From the NCBI GenBank assembly GCA_018304045.1, contig JAGVWZ010000012.1:1-53388 (forward strand): 53,388 nt of DNA. Direction: 5' to 3'. Below, piece by piece: positions 1 through 6,596 of this stretch. The notes beneath the pieces were generated by a model, which searched no databases, had not been told where the DNA came from, and was given only the letters and a program-made list of their open reading frames with translations. Position 1 is the stretch's first letter, and each line of letters begins with the position of its first letter. The position numbers were made by a program, and so were the translations under genes. Source of the DNA: Candidatus Pacearchaeota archaeon (GTDB taxonomy: Archaea; Nanobdellota; Nanobdellia; Pacearchaeales; GW2011-AR1).

Positions 1-1
1 G

Positions 2-73
2 GCAGATGTTCCTAGAAAGTATTTGGGAAAGAGAGTTTATGTGATAATTACAAAAAAGAAAATTAAAATGTAA
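2..73 (+). CDS. C-terminal end of a protein cut by the window edge
   Basis: The frame is open from base 2 and ends at TAA after 23 codons. The visible tail (ADVPRKYLGKRVYV...) is basic and ends in a Lys-rich stretch. Too little remains to assign a family. No other frame in the first 140 bases is convincingly coding. Confidence 0.5.
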   Translation, partial: ADVPRKYLGKRVYVIITKKKIKM

Positions 74-139
74 AGCTTAACTTAATGACATTGGGCATGC
101 TACCTAAAACTTTAAAAAAGACTTTTTCTAAAAAATTAG

Positions 140-547
140 ATGAGAGGAATAACTCAAAGTCAACTTCAAGAAATTGCAAAAAATACTATAAGATTTTTAG
201 ACCAATATAGAATTTTTAGTCTTGATGATTTGGTAAAAAATAAATGGTTAAAATGCGTTATACCCCCTGAAGATTTTATTACTATTACTCCTATTCCTAG
301 TCTGATTTATGCAAGAAACAGAAAATTAGTTTTATGTGCACCTTGTATCTTACAATCAGAGGAATCGAGAATTATGTTTAATGCAGATGCAAATCCGCAA
401 GGATATGAGGTGGGCTGTTTTTTTGAAGACAGGACCATAATTCAGAGGAAAATAATTCCGGGTGTAAACTTTCAAGATATAAGGGATGAATTACAGAGAT
501 TAACTCAAACGAATTATTATTCTCCTGTTCCTTTTACAGGAGTTTAG
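140..547 (+). CDS. hypothetical protein, 135 aa
   Basis: ATG-initiated ORF with a TTTAAAAA element about 25 bp upstream, as expected for a leaderless archaeal gene. No signal peptide or membrane segment is visible. A CxxC pair (CAPC, about residues 67-70) and a later GCFF could bind metal, but this is weak. I do not recognise the family. It sits 41 bp upstream of a HAD-like gene on the same strand and may be co-transcribed with it. Confidence 0.6.
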   Translation: MRGITQSQLQEIAKNTIRFLDQYRIFSLDDLVKNKWLKCVIPPEDFITITPIPSLIYARNRKLVLCAPCILQSEESRIMFNADANPQGYEVGCFFEDRTIIQRKIIPGVNFQDIRDELQRLTQTNYYSPVPFTGV

Positions 548-588
548 TAAGATTTAAAAATCATTTCTTAATGATTTCTTAGATTAAC

Positions 589-993
589 ATGGTAATAAGA
601 TTAGTAGCATTAGATATTTATGGAACTGTCTTAGCAACAGATGACCATAATAGTTCGTTTCCTCCAAGAAGAGGGCTTGAATGTTTTTTTGATGTATGTG
701 ATGTTAGAGGAATAAAAGTTGTTACAAGTTCTGATTGTTATACAGCTAATGTAATGGCTGAACTTGCTCATTGTTTTGGAAAATATCCTGACAGAAGAAT
801 GAGCTTGCAAAGGTTTGCTGGATTTTTTCAATTAGATGAAGTTCCTGTTAAAGATTTTTCAAGAATTATTGCCAAATCGCAGGGAATTGTCGGCTCTCTT
901 ATTCTTCCTTCAGAACTTCTTGTTATTGGAGATTCTGATAAAGATATTGACGGAGCATTAAAACATGGTTGTTGTTCTGTAAGGTGTCCTTAG
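589..993 (+). CDS. HAD-superfamily hydrolase-like protein, 134 aa
   Basis: HAD motif I is near the N terminus as LDIYGTVL (Asp8 as nucleophile, with the D-x-Y-G-T form of haloacid dehalogenases). The acidic motif IV is visible as GDSDKDIDGA around residue 113. The cap region is short, so the protein is at the small end of the family. Substrate cannot be inferred. It is soluble, with no signal peptide. It lies downstream of the 135-aa gene on the same strand. Confidence 0.7.
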   Translation: MVIRLVALDIYGTVLATDDHNSSFPPRRGLECFFDVCDVRGIKVVTSSDCYTANVMAELAHCFGKYPDRRMSLQRFAGFFQLDEVPVKDFSRIIAKSQGIVGSLILPSELLVIGDSDKDIDGALKHGCCSVRCP

Positions 994-1111
994 TATAGGG
1001 TGGATGGTGAAAGAGATTGGGATTTTGATAGAATAAATCTAGATTCTATTGAATAAATTTAGTATTCTTCTATACAATAATGCTTAAATAATTATTATTT
1101 AACTAATAAAT

Positions 1112-1513
1112 ATGGCAAAAGCATGGGTTTGGGTTTTGGTTGGAGTTTTTGCAGTAATTGCTCTAGTCTGGATTAGTGATTATTGGTATAACTATTACAC
1201 AACTGGAACTTGTAGGGATGACCATGGAAATGCATATCCCTGTGGAAAGTCCTATAGATATTCTGATAACTATGATTACAATTATCTAAGTTATTCTTAC
1301 TATGATAGTTATGGAAACAGAGTTGTTGTAAACAAAGAGCATAATTTTGATGATTACTATGATTGCTATCATGCAAATATTCCTGATTCAAGATATGGGC
1401 AATTATTAAGAGAAGATTATGGAATAAGATGTTGGGGTTATGAGGTTTTGAATGATAATCCTATTACTTATTATTCTAATTCTGAAAAAGCCCCTATTAT
1501 TTACGTAAAGTAA
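1112..1513 (+). CDS. membrane-anchored Tyr/Asp-rich protein
   Basis: Residues about 4-24 form one hydrophobic helix (VWVLVGVFAVIALVWI). The rest is Tyr-, Asp- and Asn-rich with four Cys (about residues 34, 44, 85 and 107), consistent with an extracellular domain held by disulfides on an N-terminal anchor. A run of short aromatic repeats resembles the low-complexity surface proteins at 6016 and 30320. Family not recognised. Confidence 0.6.
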   Translation: MAKAWVWVLVGVFAVIALVWISDYWYNYYTTGTCRDDHGNAYPCGKSYRYSDNYDYNYLSYSYYDSYGNRVVVNKEHNFDDYYDCYHANIPDSRYGQLLREDYGIRCWGYEVLNDNPITYYSNSEKAPIIYVK

Positions 1514-1712
1514 TTTAAAACTAGATATCTAACTAATAATTTTTACATTTGCATTTTGTTTTTAATTACTAGAACTATTATTATCCTTTAGCCTGTAACA
1601 TTAACAATAAAATATTCTTGAGAAATTTTTAAAGTAATAATTTGTATTTATTTTTCTAAACAAAAACAAAACCTATTTAAATTAGAATTAGTTTGTTTAA
1701 CTAATTTTAGAT

Positions 1713-2477
1713 ATGAAAAAGCCTTATTTAAAAAAAGTTGGTGTATTTAATGGGTATAATGTATGGTATGTTAATGGATATTATATTCGAAATAATCTTG
1801 ATAAAGAGTTCACTAATTTTGGCAGTAATAGATATTTTCATTTTATTCCAAAACATGAATTATGGATCGATTATGAAAATGGGAAAAAAGAAGCTAGATT
1901 TTTTATTGATAATTTTTTAATGATACAAAAAGAATTGAAAAATGGACATTCGTACAATGATGCTGTAAACATTGCAAATAGGCATGAAGGTGCTGAAAGA
2001 AGTAAGTCTAAACATATTATAAAATTAAAGAAAATAAAAAATAAAGAAAAATTAGTGAAAAAAGTACATATGAAAAGAATTTTCTCTAAATATACAAAAA
2101 ATATTAAAATATGGATTGTGAGGGGAGACTTAGTAAGAAGTTTGTTTTACATTGATTTTACAGAAGGAGGTCATGATAAGGTTTATCATTTTGTTCCTAA
2201 ACATGAAATTTGGATTGATGATGAGGTGTATAAAAAAGAAATTCCATATGTTTTGATACATGAACTTCATGAGAGATTCTTAATGGGAGAAGGCTGGGAA
2301 TATGATTCAGGTGGTGTTGGTGTATTTTCAAGAAAACCTAAGAAAGGAACAAAATCTGCTCATTTTGAAGCTGAAAAACTAGAAGCATTTTGCAGAGAAC
2401 ATCCAAAACAAGTCAAGACCTTGCTTATTAAAGCTATAAAAAATAATGATAAACAAGCTGAAAATGATCTGAAGTAG
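1713..2477 (+). CDS. protein with duplicated FVPKHE-WID domain and HELHE motif
   Basis: The protein contains two related units. Unit 1 (about residues 6-90) has FHFIPKHELWID; unit 2 (about 125-205) has YHFVPKHEIWID followed by HELHERFLMGEG. Single-unit proteins of this look, with a WIDD...HELHE signature, occur in phage and archaeal genomes as an uncharacterised family; that is from memory, not a search. HELHE resembles a zinc-peptidase HExxH but lacks an obvious third ligand. Unit 1 has lost the HELHE part. A Lys-rich linker joins the units. No signal peptide. Function unknown. Confidence 0.6.
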   Translation: MKKPYLKKVGVFNGYNVWYVNGYYIRNNLDKEFTNFGSNRYFHFIPKHELWIDYENGKKEARFFIDNFLMIQKELKNGHSYNDAVNIANRHEGAERSKSKHIIKLKKIKNKEKLVKKVHMKRIFSKYTKNIKIWIVRGDLVRSLFYIDFTEGGHDKVYHFVPKHEIWIDDEVYKKEIPYVLIHELHERFLMGEGWEYDSGGVGVFSRKPKKGTKSAHFEAEKLEAFCREHPKQVKTLLIKAIKNNDKQAENDLK

Positions 2478-2512
2478 ATTTTCATTAGTAATGTAAAAAT
2501 ATCTTTAGAAGC

Positions 2513-2695
2513 TTATAAAAAATAATCTTTGCCTATATTCTTACATATTTTCATAGTTAAGTTAAAACTATTTGCCCATTTAGAATAAGCACACCATCCT
2601 TGCAAACTTTCTGAAAGTTGATTCATACTAATATCTCCTTTGTTGTATTGATTTATCTTTAAAATTACCTTTCTAATATTCCTCTTTCTTAATAA
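2513..2695 (-). pseudogene. detached C-terminal piece of the DGR reverse transcriptase
   Basis: Minus-strand translation from about 2695 reads LLRKRNIRKVILK followed by a helical stretch with SLQGWCAYSKWANSFNL, the usual thumb/C-terminal region of group II-like and DGR reverse transcriptases. It continues the RT that stops at 3951: joining the base after the 10-bp repeat at 3965-3974 to 2695 restores HFRLLRKRNIRKV in frame. Two cassettes (2696-3974) therefore separate it from the catalytic part. The apparent start further upstream (2791) lies in cassette DNA and is not native. Confidence 0.75.
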
Positions 2696-3462
2696 GAAGT
2701 GCTTCAAAGTGAAGACCTTACTAAAAAAGAGATAAATTTTTAACCAATGATTTATTTGAGATGTTATGAAAAGTAAAGAAGTAAAAAACATTGATTTTTG
2801 GGAAAGATTGTTAAGTGAACTTCCAGAGTCGTATAAAGAATGGTTTAAAGAAGAGAGAAAATTTCTTCACGACATCTAACAAGAAACTCTAAGGTGCTAG
2901 AGGTGGGATGTGGAGATGGTAGAAGTATAAAAGATATAATTGATATAACTCAAAATATTACTGCAATAGACCACGACCAAAAGGCAGTAAATGATGCTAT
3001 TGATAATTTTAAGGAATATCCAAATATAAAAATAATTTTGGGAGATGCAAGAGAATTACTTTTTAAAGATAAAAACTTCGACTTTGTTTTGTGTCTTACA
3101 ACTTTTGCAAATTTTGGAGATAACAAATTCAAGGCATTGGGGGAAATGAAAAGAGTGCTAAAAAATAGAGGAAAAATAATAATTAGTGTTTTTTCAGAAG
3201 ACGCTTTTGAAGAAAGGATGAAGGTTTATAAAAAACTTGGAAGCCCTATAAAAGAGATAATTGATAACAAAAAAGTTATATTTAATGAAAGTCTTGGAGA
3301 CAATGTTTCTGAGCAGTTCTCAGAGAATGAATTAATTAAAATATTTAATAAAATTAATCTTAATGTGGAAATAATAGAGAAGTCAGGAATCGGTTATATG
3401 TGTTTATTATCCAAAATTAAGAGTCCTTAGTAAGGTCTACGAAATGAATACCTTCTTAATAA
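2696..3462. mobile_element. gene cassette 1 inserted in the RT gene (methyltransferase cargo)
   Basis: Bounded by the 10-bp repeat TTCTTAATAA at 2686-2695 and 3453-3462. The internal ends are inverted repeats: GAAGACCTTACTAA at 2711-2724 and TTAGTAAGGTCTAC at 3427-3440 (13 of 14 complementary). Cargo is a single methyltransferase gene with no transposase or recombinase. The cargo stop codon TAG lies in the right inverted repeat. The same end architecture recurs in cassette 2, so the two are of one kind. I infer a non-autonomous element mobilised in trans; the mechanism is unknown. Confidence 0.65.
2764..3430 (+). pseudogene. class I SAM-dependent methyltransferase, frameshifted
   Basis: ATG at 2764 opens a frame reading MKSKEVKNIDFWERLLSEL and ending KFLHDI-stop at 2877-2879. 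The +1-shifted frame continues with TRNSKVLEVGCGDGRSI, the SAM-binding motif I, and runs to the TAG at 3428-3430. Motif II-like IDHD and a DFVLCLTTFAN segment (motif IV region) follow. One indel near 2876 splits an otherwise complete protein of about 220 aa. A GTG at 2894 could restart translation but would remove the helix before motif I. It is the only gene of cassette 1. Substrate unknown. Confidence 0.7.
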
Positions 3463-3974
3463 GAAAGACTTCAATGTGAAGACCTTACTAAGTTTGTTTA
3501 AAAGATTTTAATAAAGTATAATGTTCTGCAGTGTATTGTGGCAGGTTTCTGTTTTCAGGTATTAGAGTCTGTGTAACAATCCTGTAATTACCAATAATTG
3601 CTGTATTTGGAAACATAGCTTCAACTGCCCCACTTCTTTCTTCCTGTTTACTAGAATAAGCAACTCTCTCTCCATTTAATTCATAGCCAACATCTCCCCT
3701 AAAATCAATAGGTATAGTCTCCCCACTATCAGTTAATAGATGTAAGGTGCTTATATCTTTTCTAATAGCTACAGGTTGCCCAGAAGGCATTTCTGTTAAA
3801 ATAGTGGATGTCCTCTTAAAAAGTATCTTTAATAATCCTTTAGCACTAGATTCTTTGGGTATTTCTTGTTCTCCCATTTTAACATAATTAAAATAAGATT
3901 TTTAAAGATTCATATATTGCAATATATCTTTATTAAATTTAGTAAGGTCTTCAAAAAGGATACCTTCTTAATAA
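3463..3974. mobile_element. gene cassette 2 inserted in the RT gene
   Basis: Lies between TTCTTAATAA copies at 3453-3462 and 3965-3974. Perfect 14-bp inverted ends are GAAGACCTTACTAA (3478-3491) and TTAGTAAGGTCTTC (3939-3952). It carries one minus-strand gene. Read in the direction of its cargo, its 3' end matches that of cassette 1, so the two are inserted in opposite orientation. No mobility gene is present. The junction shared with cassette 1 (3427-3491) forms a 65-bp imperfect palindrome. Confidence 0.65.
3488..3877 (-). CDS. hypothetical cassette protein, 129 aa
   Basis: Minus-strand ORF filling cassette 2; its TAG stop (3488-3490) falls in the cassette's terminal repeat. Upstream, CTTTAAAAATC at about 3890-3900 on the minus strand is a plausible TATA box, so the cassette has its own promoter. 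The sequence is soluble and beta-rich (LHLLTDSGETIPIDFRGDVG). Base composition is slightly richer than the flanking RT. No family recognised. It does not look like the DGR accessory protein Avd. Confidence 0.6.
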   Translation of the reverse strand: MGEQEIPKESSAKGLLKILFKRTSTILTEMPSGQPVAIRKDISTLHLLTDSGETIPIDFRGDVGYELNGERVAYSSKQEERSGAVEAMFPNTAIIGNYRIVTQTLIPENRNLPQYTAEHYTLLKSFKQT

Positions 3975-4840
3975 TCTAAAGTGATAAAAATTCCTGAAAC
4001 CAACAAAATCTATTCCTCTTGAAAGAGGAATTACTCTAGATTTATCTGGATGAAGCTCTAATTTTAATTCATTTATCAAAAAGAGGTTGATTTGGGTTTT
4101 CCAAGTTTCAAGTTGCTCTCTTGATTGATGCAAAATAACAAAATCGTCAACATATCTTATATAATATTTTGCTTTTAATTTATGTTTTACAAAATAATCA
4201 AGTTCATTTAAATAGATATTAGCAAAAAATTGGGATGTTAAGTTTCCAAGAGGCATGCCTTTATTTTGCATAGCAAAATTGGGGGGGGGGGCAAACTAAT
4301 TTTGGAGGTATTTTCTAAAATCTTTTCAATCAACAAAATAACTTTTTCATCTTTAATTTTCTTTTTGATAATGCTTAAAAGAATTTTATGATTAACTTCT
4401 TCAAAATAATGTTTTATATCTGCTTTAATACAGAATGCCTCTGATTTCAAATTATTGGTAACTTTTCTTTTGAATTCATCAAATCTCTTTATTGCAAATA
4501 AATTGCCCTTGCCCTTTCGATTTGCACAGGAATCATAGATAAATGTTTTATCAAAAATAGGTTCAATTATTCTTATTAAAGCATGATGAATAACTCTATC
4601 TCTAAAAGCGGATTTGTTTATTTTTCTTGTTTTTGGGTCTCTTAGTATAAATGTTATTAATGGTTTTGGTTGATAAATCTGTTTAGTCAATTCATTTTGC
4701 AGTTGAAATAAATTTTTGATTGTATCTTTTTCAAATTCTATGACATAAGGTTTCTTTGTTTTATGTTTTCTTGCTTTTCTCCAAGCAAGAAGTAAATTAG
4801 AGAGGTTATAAACTTGTGAATATAATTCTTTCTCTTCCAT
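3951..4840 (-). pseudogene. DGR-type reverse transcriptase, frameshifted and 3'-truncated
   Basis: Starts at ATG 4840, 28 bases past the template repeat. The first part has the RT fingers/palm blocks, including FRDRVIHHALIRIIEP and FCIKADIKHYFEEVNH (first catalytic Asp). At an 11-C run (plus-strand G at 4281-4291) the frame is lost; with 9 or 12 C it continues as NFAMQNKGMPLGNLTSQ. GNLTSQ in place of QGxxxSP is the hallmark of DGR RTs. YIRYVDDF is the catalytic YxDD. The frame then hits a stop inside the cassette junction (3951) and the thumb region lies at 2513-2695. The restored protein would be about 360 aa, normal for DGR RTs. As sequenced it cannot make a full RT without slippage, and it lacks its own C terminus. 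Confidence 0.85.
4281..4291. repeat. 11-bp mononucleotide G/C tract inside the RT gene
   Basis: A run of 11 G (C on the coding strand) in a region near 28% GC. The in-frame length is 9 or 12. Such tracts are classic slippage sites, so this could be a phase-variation switch of the RT or a sequencing/assembly length error. Confidence 0.8.
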
Positions 4841-4867
4841 AAAATATAAATCCTAACCATTTCTGAG

Positions 4868-4957
4868 CTATTCTGCCGTTGTCATTGGAATTAGCCAAGT
4901 CATCATCATTAGCATTCCAGTTGCCATTCCTGTTAAGGTAAGCCCTGAACAACTTAT
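4868..4957 (-). repeat. DGR template repeat (TR)
   Basis: The 90 bp align without gaps to the variable repeat at 5243-5332 (offset 375). They differ at 19 positions, each a T on the plus strand (A on the coding strand) of the TR; the other 60 non-A positions are all identical. The coding-sense TR encodes an Asn-rich peptide (NRNGNWNANDDDLANSNDNG), with AAY codons typical of DGR templates. It is noncoding in context: it lies between the target gene and the RT start at 4840, the standard DGR order. Confidence 0.95.
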
Positions 4958-5073
4958 AGCCAATTTATCTATTCCCAAAAATTAATTTGGTCACTGAAAA
5001 TCCTCGCAAGTATTTTCTGTATTTCATGGCATAATAAATTTTAATAATGCACTAATAAATTGACATGTAGCCC

Positions 5074-5087
5074 AGCCATTTATGGCT
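5074..5087. other. small hairpin between DGR target gene and TR
   Basis: AGCCAT-TT-ATGGCT forms a 6-bp stem 34 bp after the target gene stop. DGRs of the BPP-1 type need a DNA hairpin close to the VR for efficient retrohoming, but this one lies about 155 bp from the VR, so it may simply be a terminator. Confidence 0.3.
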
Positions 5088-5120
5088 AGGAATTTAATAA
5101 AGAAAAATATCTATATATAT

Positions 5121-5915
5121 TTATGCTCTAAGTCTGGCTATAAGATCGGCTCTTTCTTTTTGTTGTCTAGTTAAAAGTTCTGTTGCTTGTCTTTGTAATT
5201 CTTCAAAATTTTTTTGCGCAGCTTCGCCAGTTGTTTCAACCACTACCCTGCCGAGGTCACTGGAATCAGCCAAGTCAACATCACCAGCATCCCAGACGCC
5301 ACCCCTGTAAAGGCAAGCCCCGAACAACCCATTATTTGATGGTGAATAATTCCAATTGAAATCTTGAGTGTTTAAAACCTGGGATTTAGCTAAATCTCTT
5401 CCTTGTTCTGATAATACTAAGACTAATCCGCTTGGAGACTTTTCATCAACCATATAAGTTAAGGCACTATAGGGTATAAGTTTTGGGCTTGTTAAATCCA
5501 TTCCTATGCCTTGTAAATTTTCTGCTAATGCTTTCGCTTGTACAGGATTAACTTGATAACCTTGTTCCCCAACAAGATTTAATCCAAAATCAACATAAAA
5601 ACCAGACATAAAACTAGGATTATTTTCTTTTGCAACTTGCAATCTTGGTATTGCAACAAGAACTTTTCCTTCTGGAAGAATTTCATTTAAAATAACTAAT
5701 CTATATGGGCTTGATTGTGCTAATCTTCCATCTCTTTCTTCAAATGAACCTAAAGTTTGCTTAACTCTTTCCATTAATCCTTCATCCGGAATAGTTCCTA
5801 AAATACTTTTAACTTTTTCAGAATATAATTGAGGATAATTTCCTGATTCTAAAGCTACACACATTGGAACTTCTTCAGATCTTATTGCAACTGCTGAATA
5901 ACTTGGTTTTGCCAT
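5121..5915 (-). CDS. DGR target protein with internal variable repeat
   Basis: A 264-aa protein whose residues about 195-224 are the variable repeat: LFGACLYRGGVWDAGDVDL then ADSSDLGRVVV, the loop pattern of DGR C-type-lectin-fold targets. Versus the template, 13 residues differ and one codon change is silent. The N-terminal 190 residues match nothing I recognise, and there is no signal peptide or membrane span, so a cytoplasmic or non-classically exported location is likely. About 40 residues follow the VR, ending in a Gln/Glu/Arg-rich probable coiled coil (ELQRQATELLTRQQKERADL); most DGR targets end at or near the VR. A TATA-like GGTTTAAAA lies about 20 bp upstream of the start. Confidence 0.85.
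   Translation of the reverse strand: MAKPSYSAVAIRSEEVPMCVALESGNYPQLYSEKVKSILGTIPDEGLMERVKQTLGSFEERDGRLAQSSPYRLVILNEILPEGKVLVAIPRLQVAKENNPSFMSGFYVDFGLNLVGEQGYQVNPVQAKALAENLQGIGMDLTSPKLIPYSALTYMVDEKSPSGLVLVLSEQGRDLAKSQVLNTQDFNWNYSPSNNGLFGACLYRGGVWDAGDVDLADSSDLGRVVVETTGEAAQKNFEELQRQATELLTRQQKERADLIARLRA
5243..5332 (-). repeat. DGR variable repeat (VR)
   Basis: Gap-free 90-bp match to the TR. Changes include AAC to TAC, AAT to GGT, AAC to GTC, GAT to GTT, AAC to CTC, AGG to GGG and AAG to GGG. Homology ends abruptly at both edges: the first non-adenine mismatches are at TR positions 4867 and 4958. The pattern shows past adenine-directed mutagenic retrohoming into this gene. Confidence 0.95.
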
Positions 5916-5951
5916 ATTATTTATATTATTCCTTTGTTTTTAAACCTTTCT

Positions 5952-5967
5952 ATAGTTATATAACTAT
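5952..5967. promoter_or_regulatory. 16-bp perfect palindrome between divergent genes
   Basis: ATAGTTATATAACTAT lies between the DGR target (start 5915, minus) and the secreted protein (start 6016, plus), just upstream of the minus-strand TATA-like element at about 5935-5945. It is a plausible operator for a dimeric regulator; AT-richness makes chance occurrence possible. Confidence 0.4.
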
Positions 5968-6015
5968 CTAGTGATAACAAAATAATCTTAAATAGTAGTT
6001 GTTTCTTTATTTATT

Positions 6016-6534
6016 ATGAAAAATAAGATATTAATTTTATTTTTTGTATTTTTATTAATTGGCATTAATTTTGTTTCTGCTGCATTTTATGGAGGATATA
6101 AAGGATCAAATTCTAATTATGTAAATTCTGGTTCTGCACCAATTTATAATCTAAGGTATCAGGGTGCTTCAAATGAACCATCTACATCCTATTATTCTGG
6201 CTATTGGAATGGTAACTCCGGAAGCAGTAGCTCAAGTTCTTCAAGTGCTTCGAGTAGTGCAAAAACATTTAATGGACCCTATACACAAGTTCATTCACAA
6301 AATACAGCTTCTTATCCAAGGCCGGTTTCAACACCTACACCTAGTTCAAATAATTTCCAAGGTGGAAATGGATATTCTGGTTATGGTGGATATTATGGAT
6401 ATGGTAGTTATGGTTATTCTAGTGGGTATTATGGTGGTTATGGGTATGGTTATAATTATTATTCTCCTACATATTATGGATATTCTTCCTATGATTATTA
6501 CAGTGATTATTATCCTGCTTATTATTGGTATTAA
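6016..6534 (+). CDS. secreted Gly/Tyr/Ser-rich surface protein, 172 aa
   Basis: N-terminal signal peptide (MKNKILILFFVFLLIGINFV, cleavage likely after SAA). The mature part begins with Ser/Asn-rich sequence including a Ser run and ends in a GYGGYYGYGSYGYSS-type low-complexity domain. No Cys and no membrane anchor. A CTTAAATAG box lies about 25 bp upstream. Probably an envelope or adhesive protein; comparable in style to the protein at 30320. Confidence 0.7.
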   Translation: MKNKILILFFVFLLIGINFVSAAFYGGYKGSNSNYVNSGSAPIYNLRYQGASNEPSTSYYSGYWNGNSGSSSSSSSSASSSAKTFNGPYTQVHSQNTASYPRPVSTPTPSSNNFQGGNGYSGYGGYYGYGSYGYSSGYYGGYGYGYNYYSPTYYGYSSYDYYSDYYPAYYWY

Positions 6535-6596
6535 CTTATCTTAGATATATTTTATAATATAATTTTGTTTTTAAAGCAACATTTATTTTATTATGA

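Noticed and set aside
2513-2791. A separate 92-aa minus-strand gene
   Set aside because: Only 2513-2695 is meaningful and it is the RT C terminus; the upstream 30 codons are cassette DNA.
3427-3491. Classical integron attC site
   Set aside because: Palindromic and cassette-flanking, but lacks the RYYYAAC/GTTRRRY core sites and no IntI is present.
3488-3877. DGR accessory protein Avd
   Set aside because: Avd is a basic four-helix protein; this one is mixed and beta-rich and lies inside an inserted cassette.
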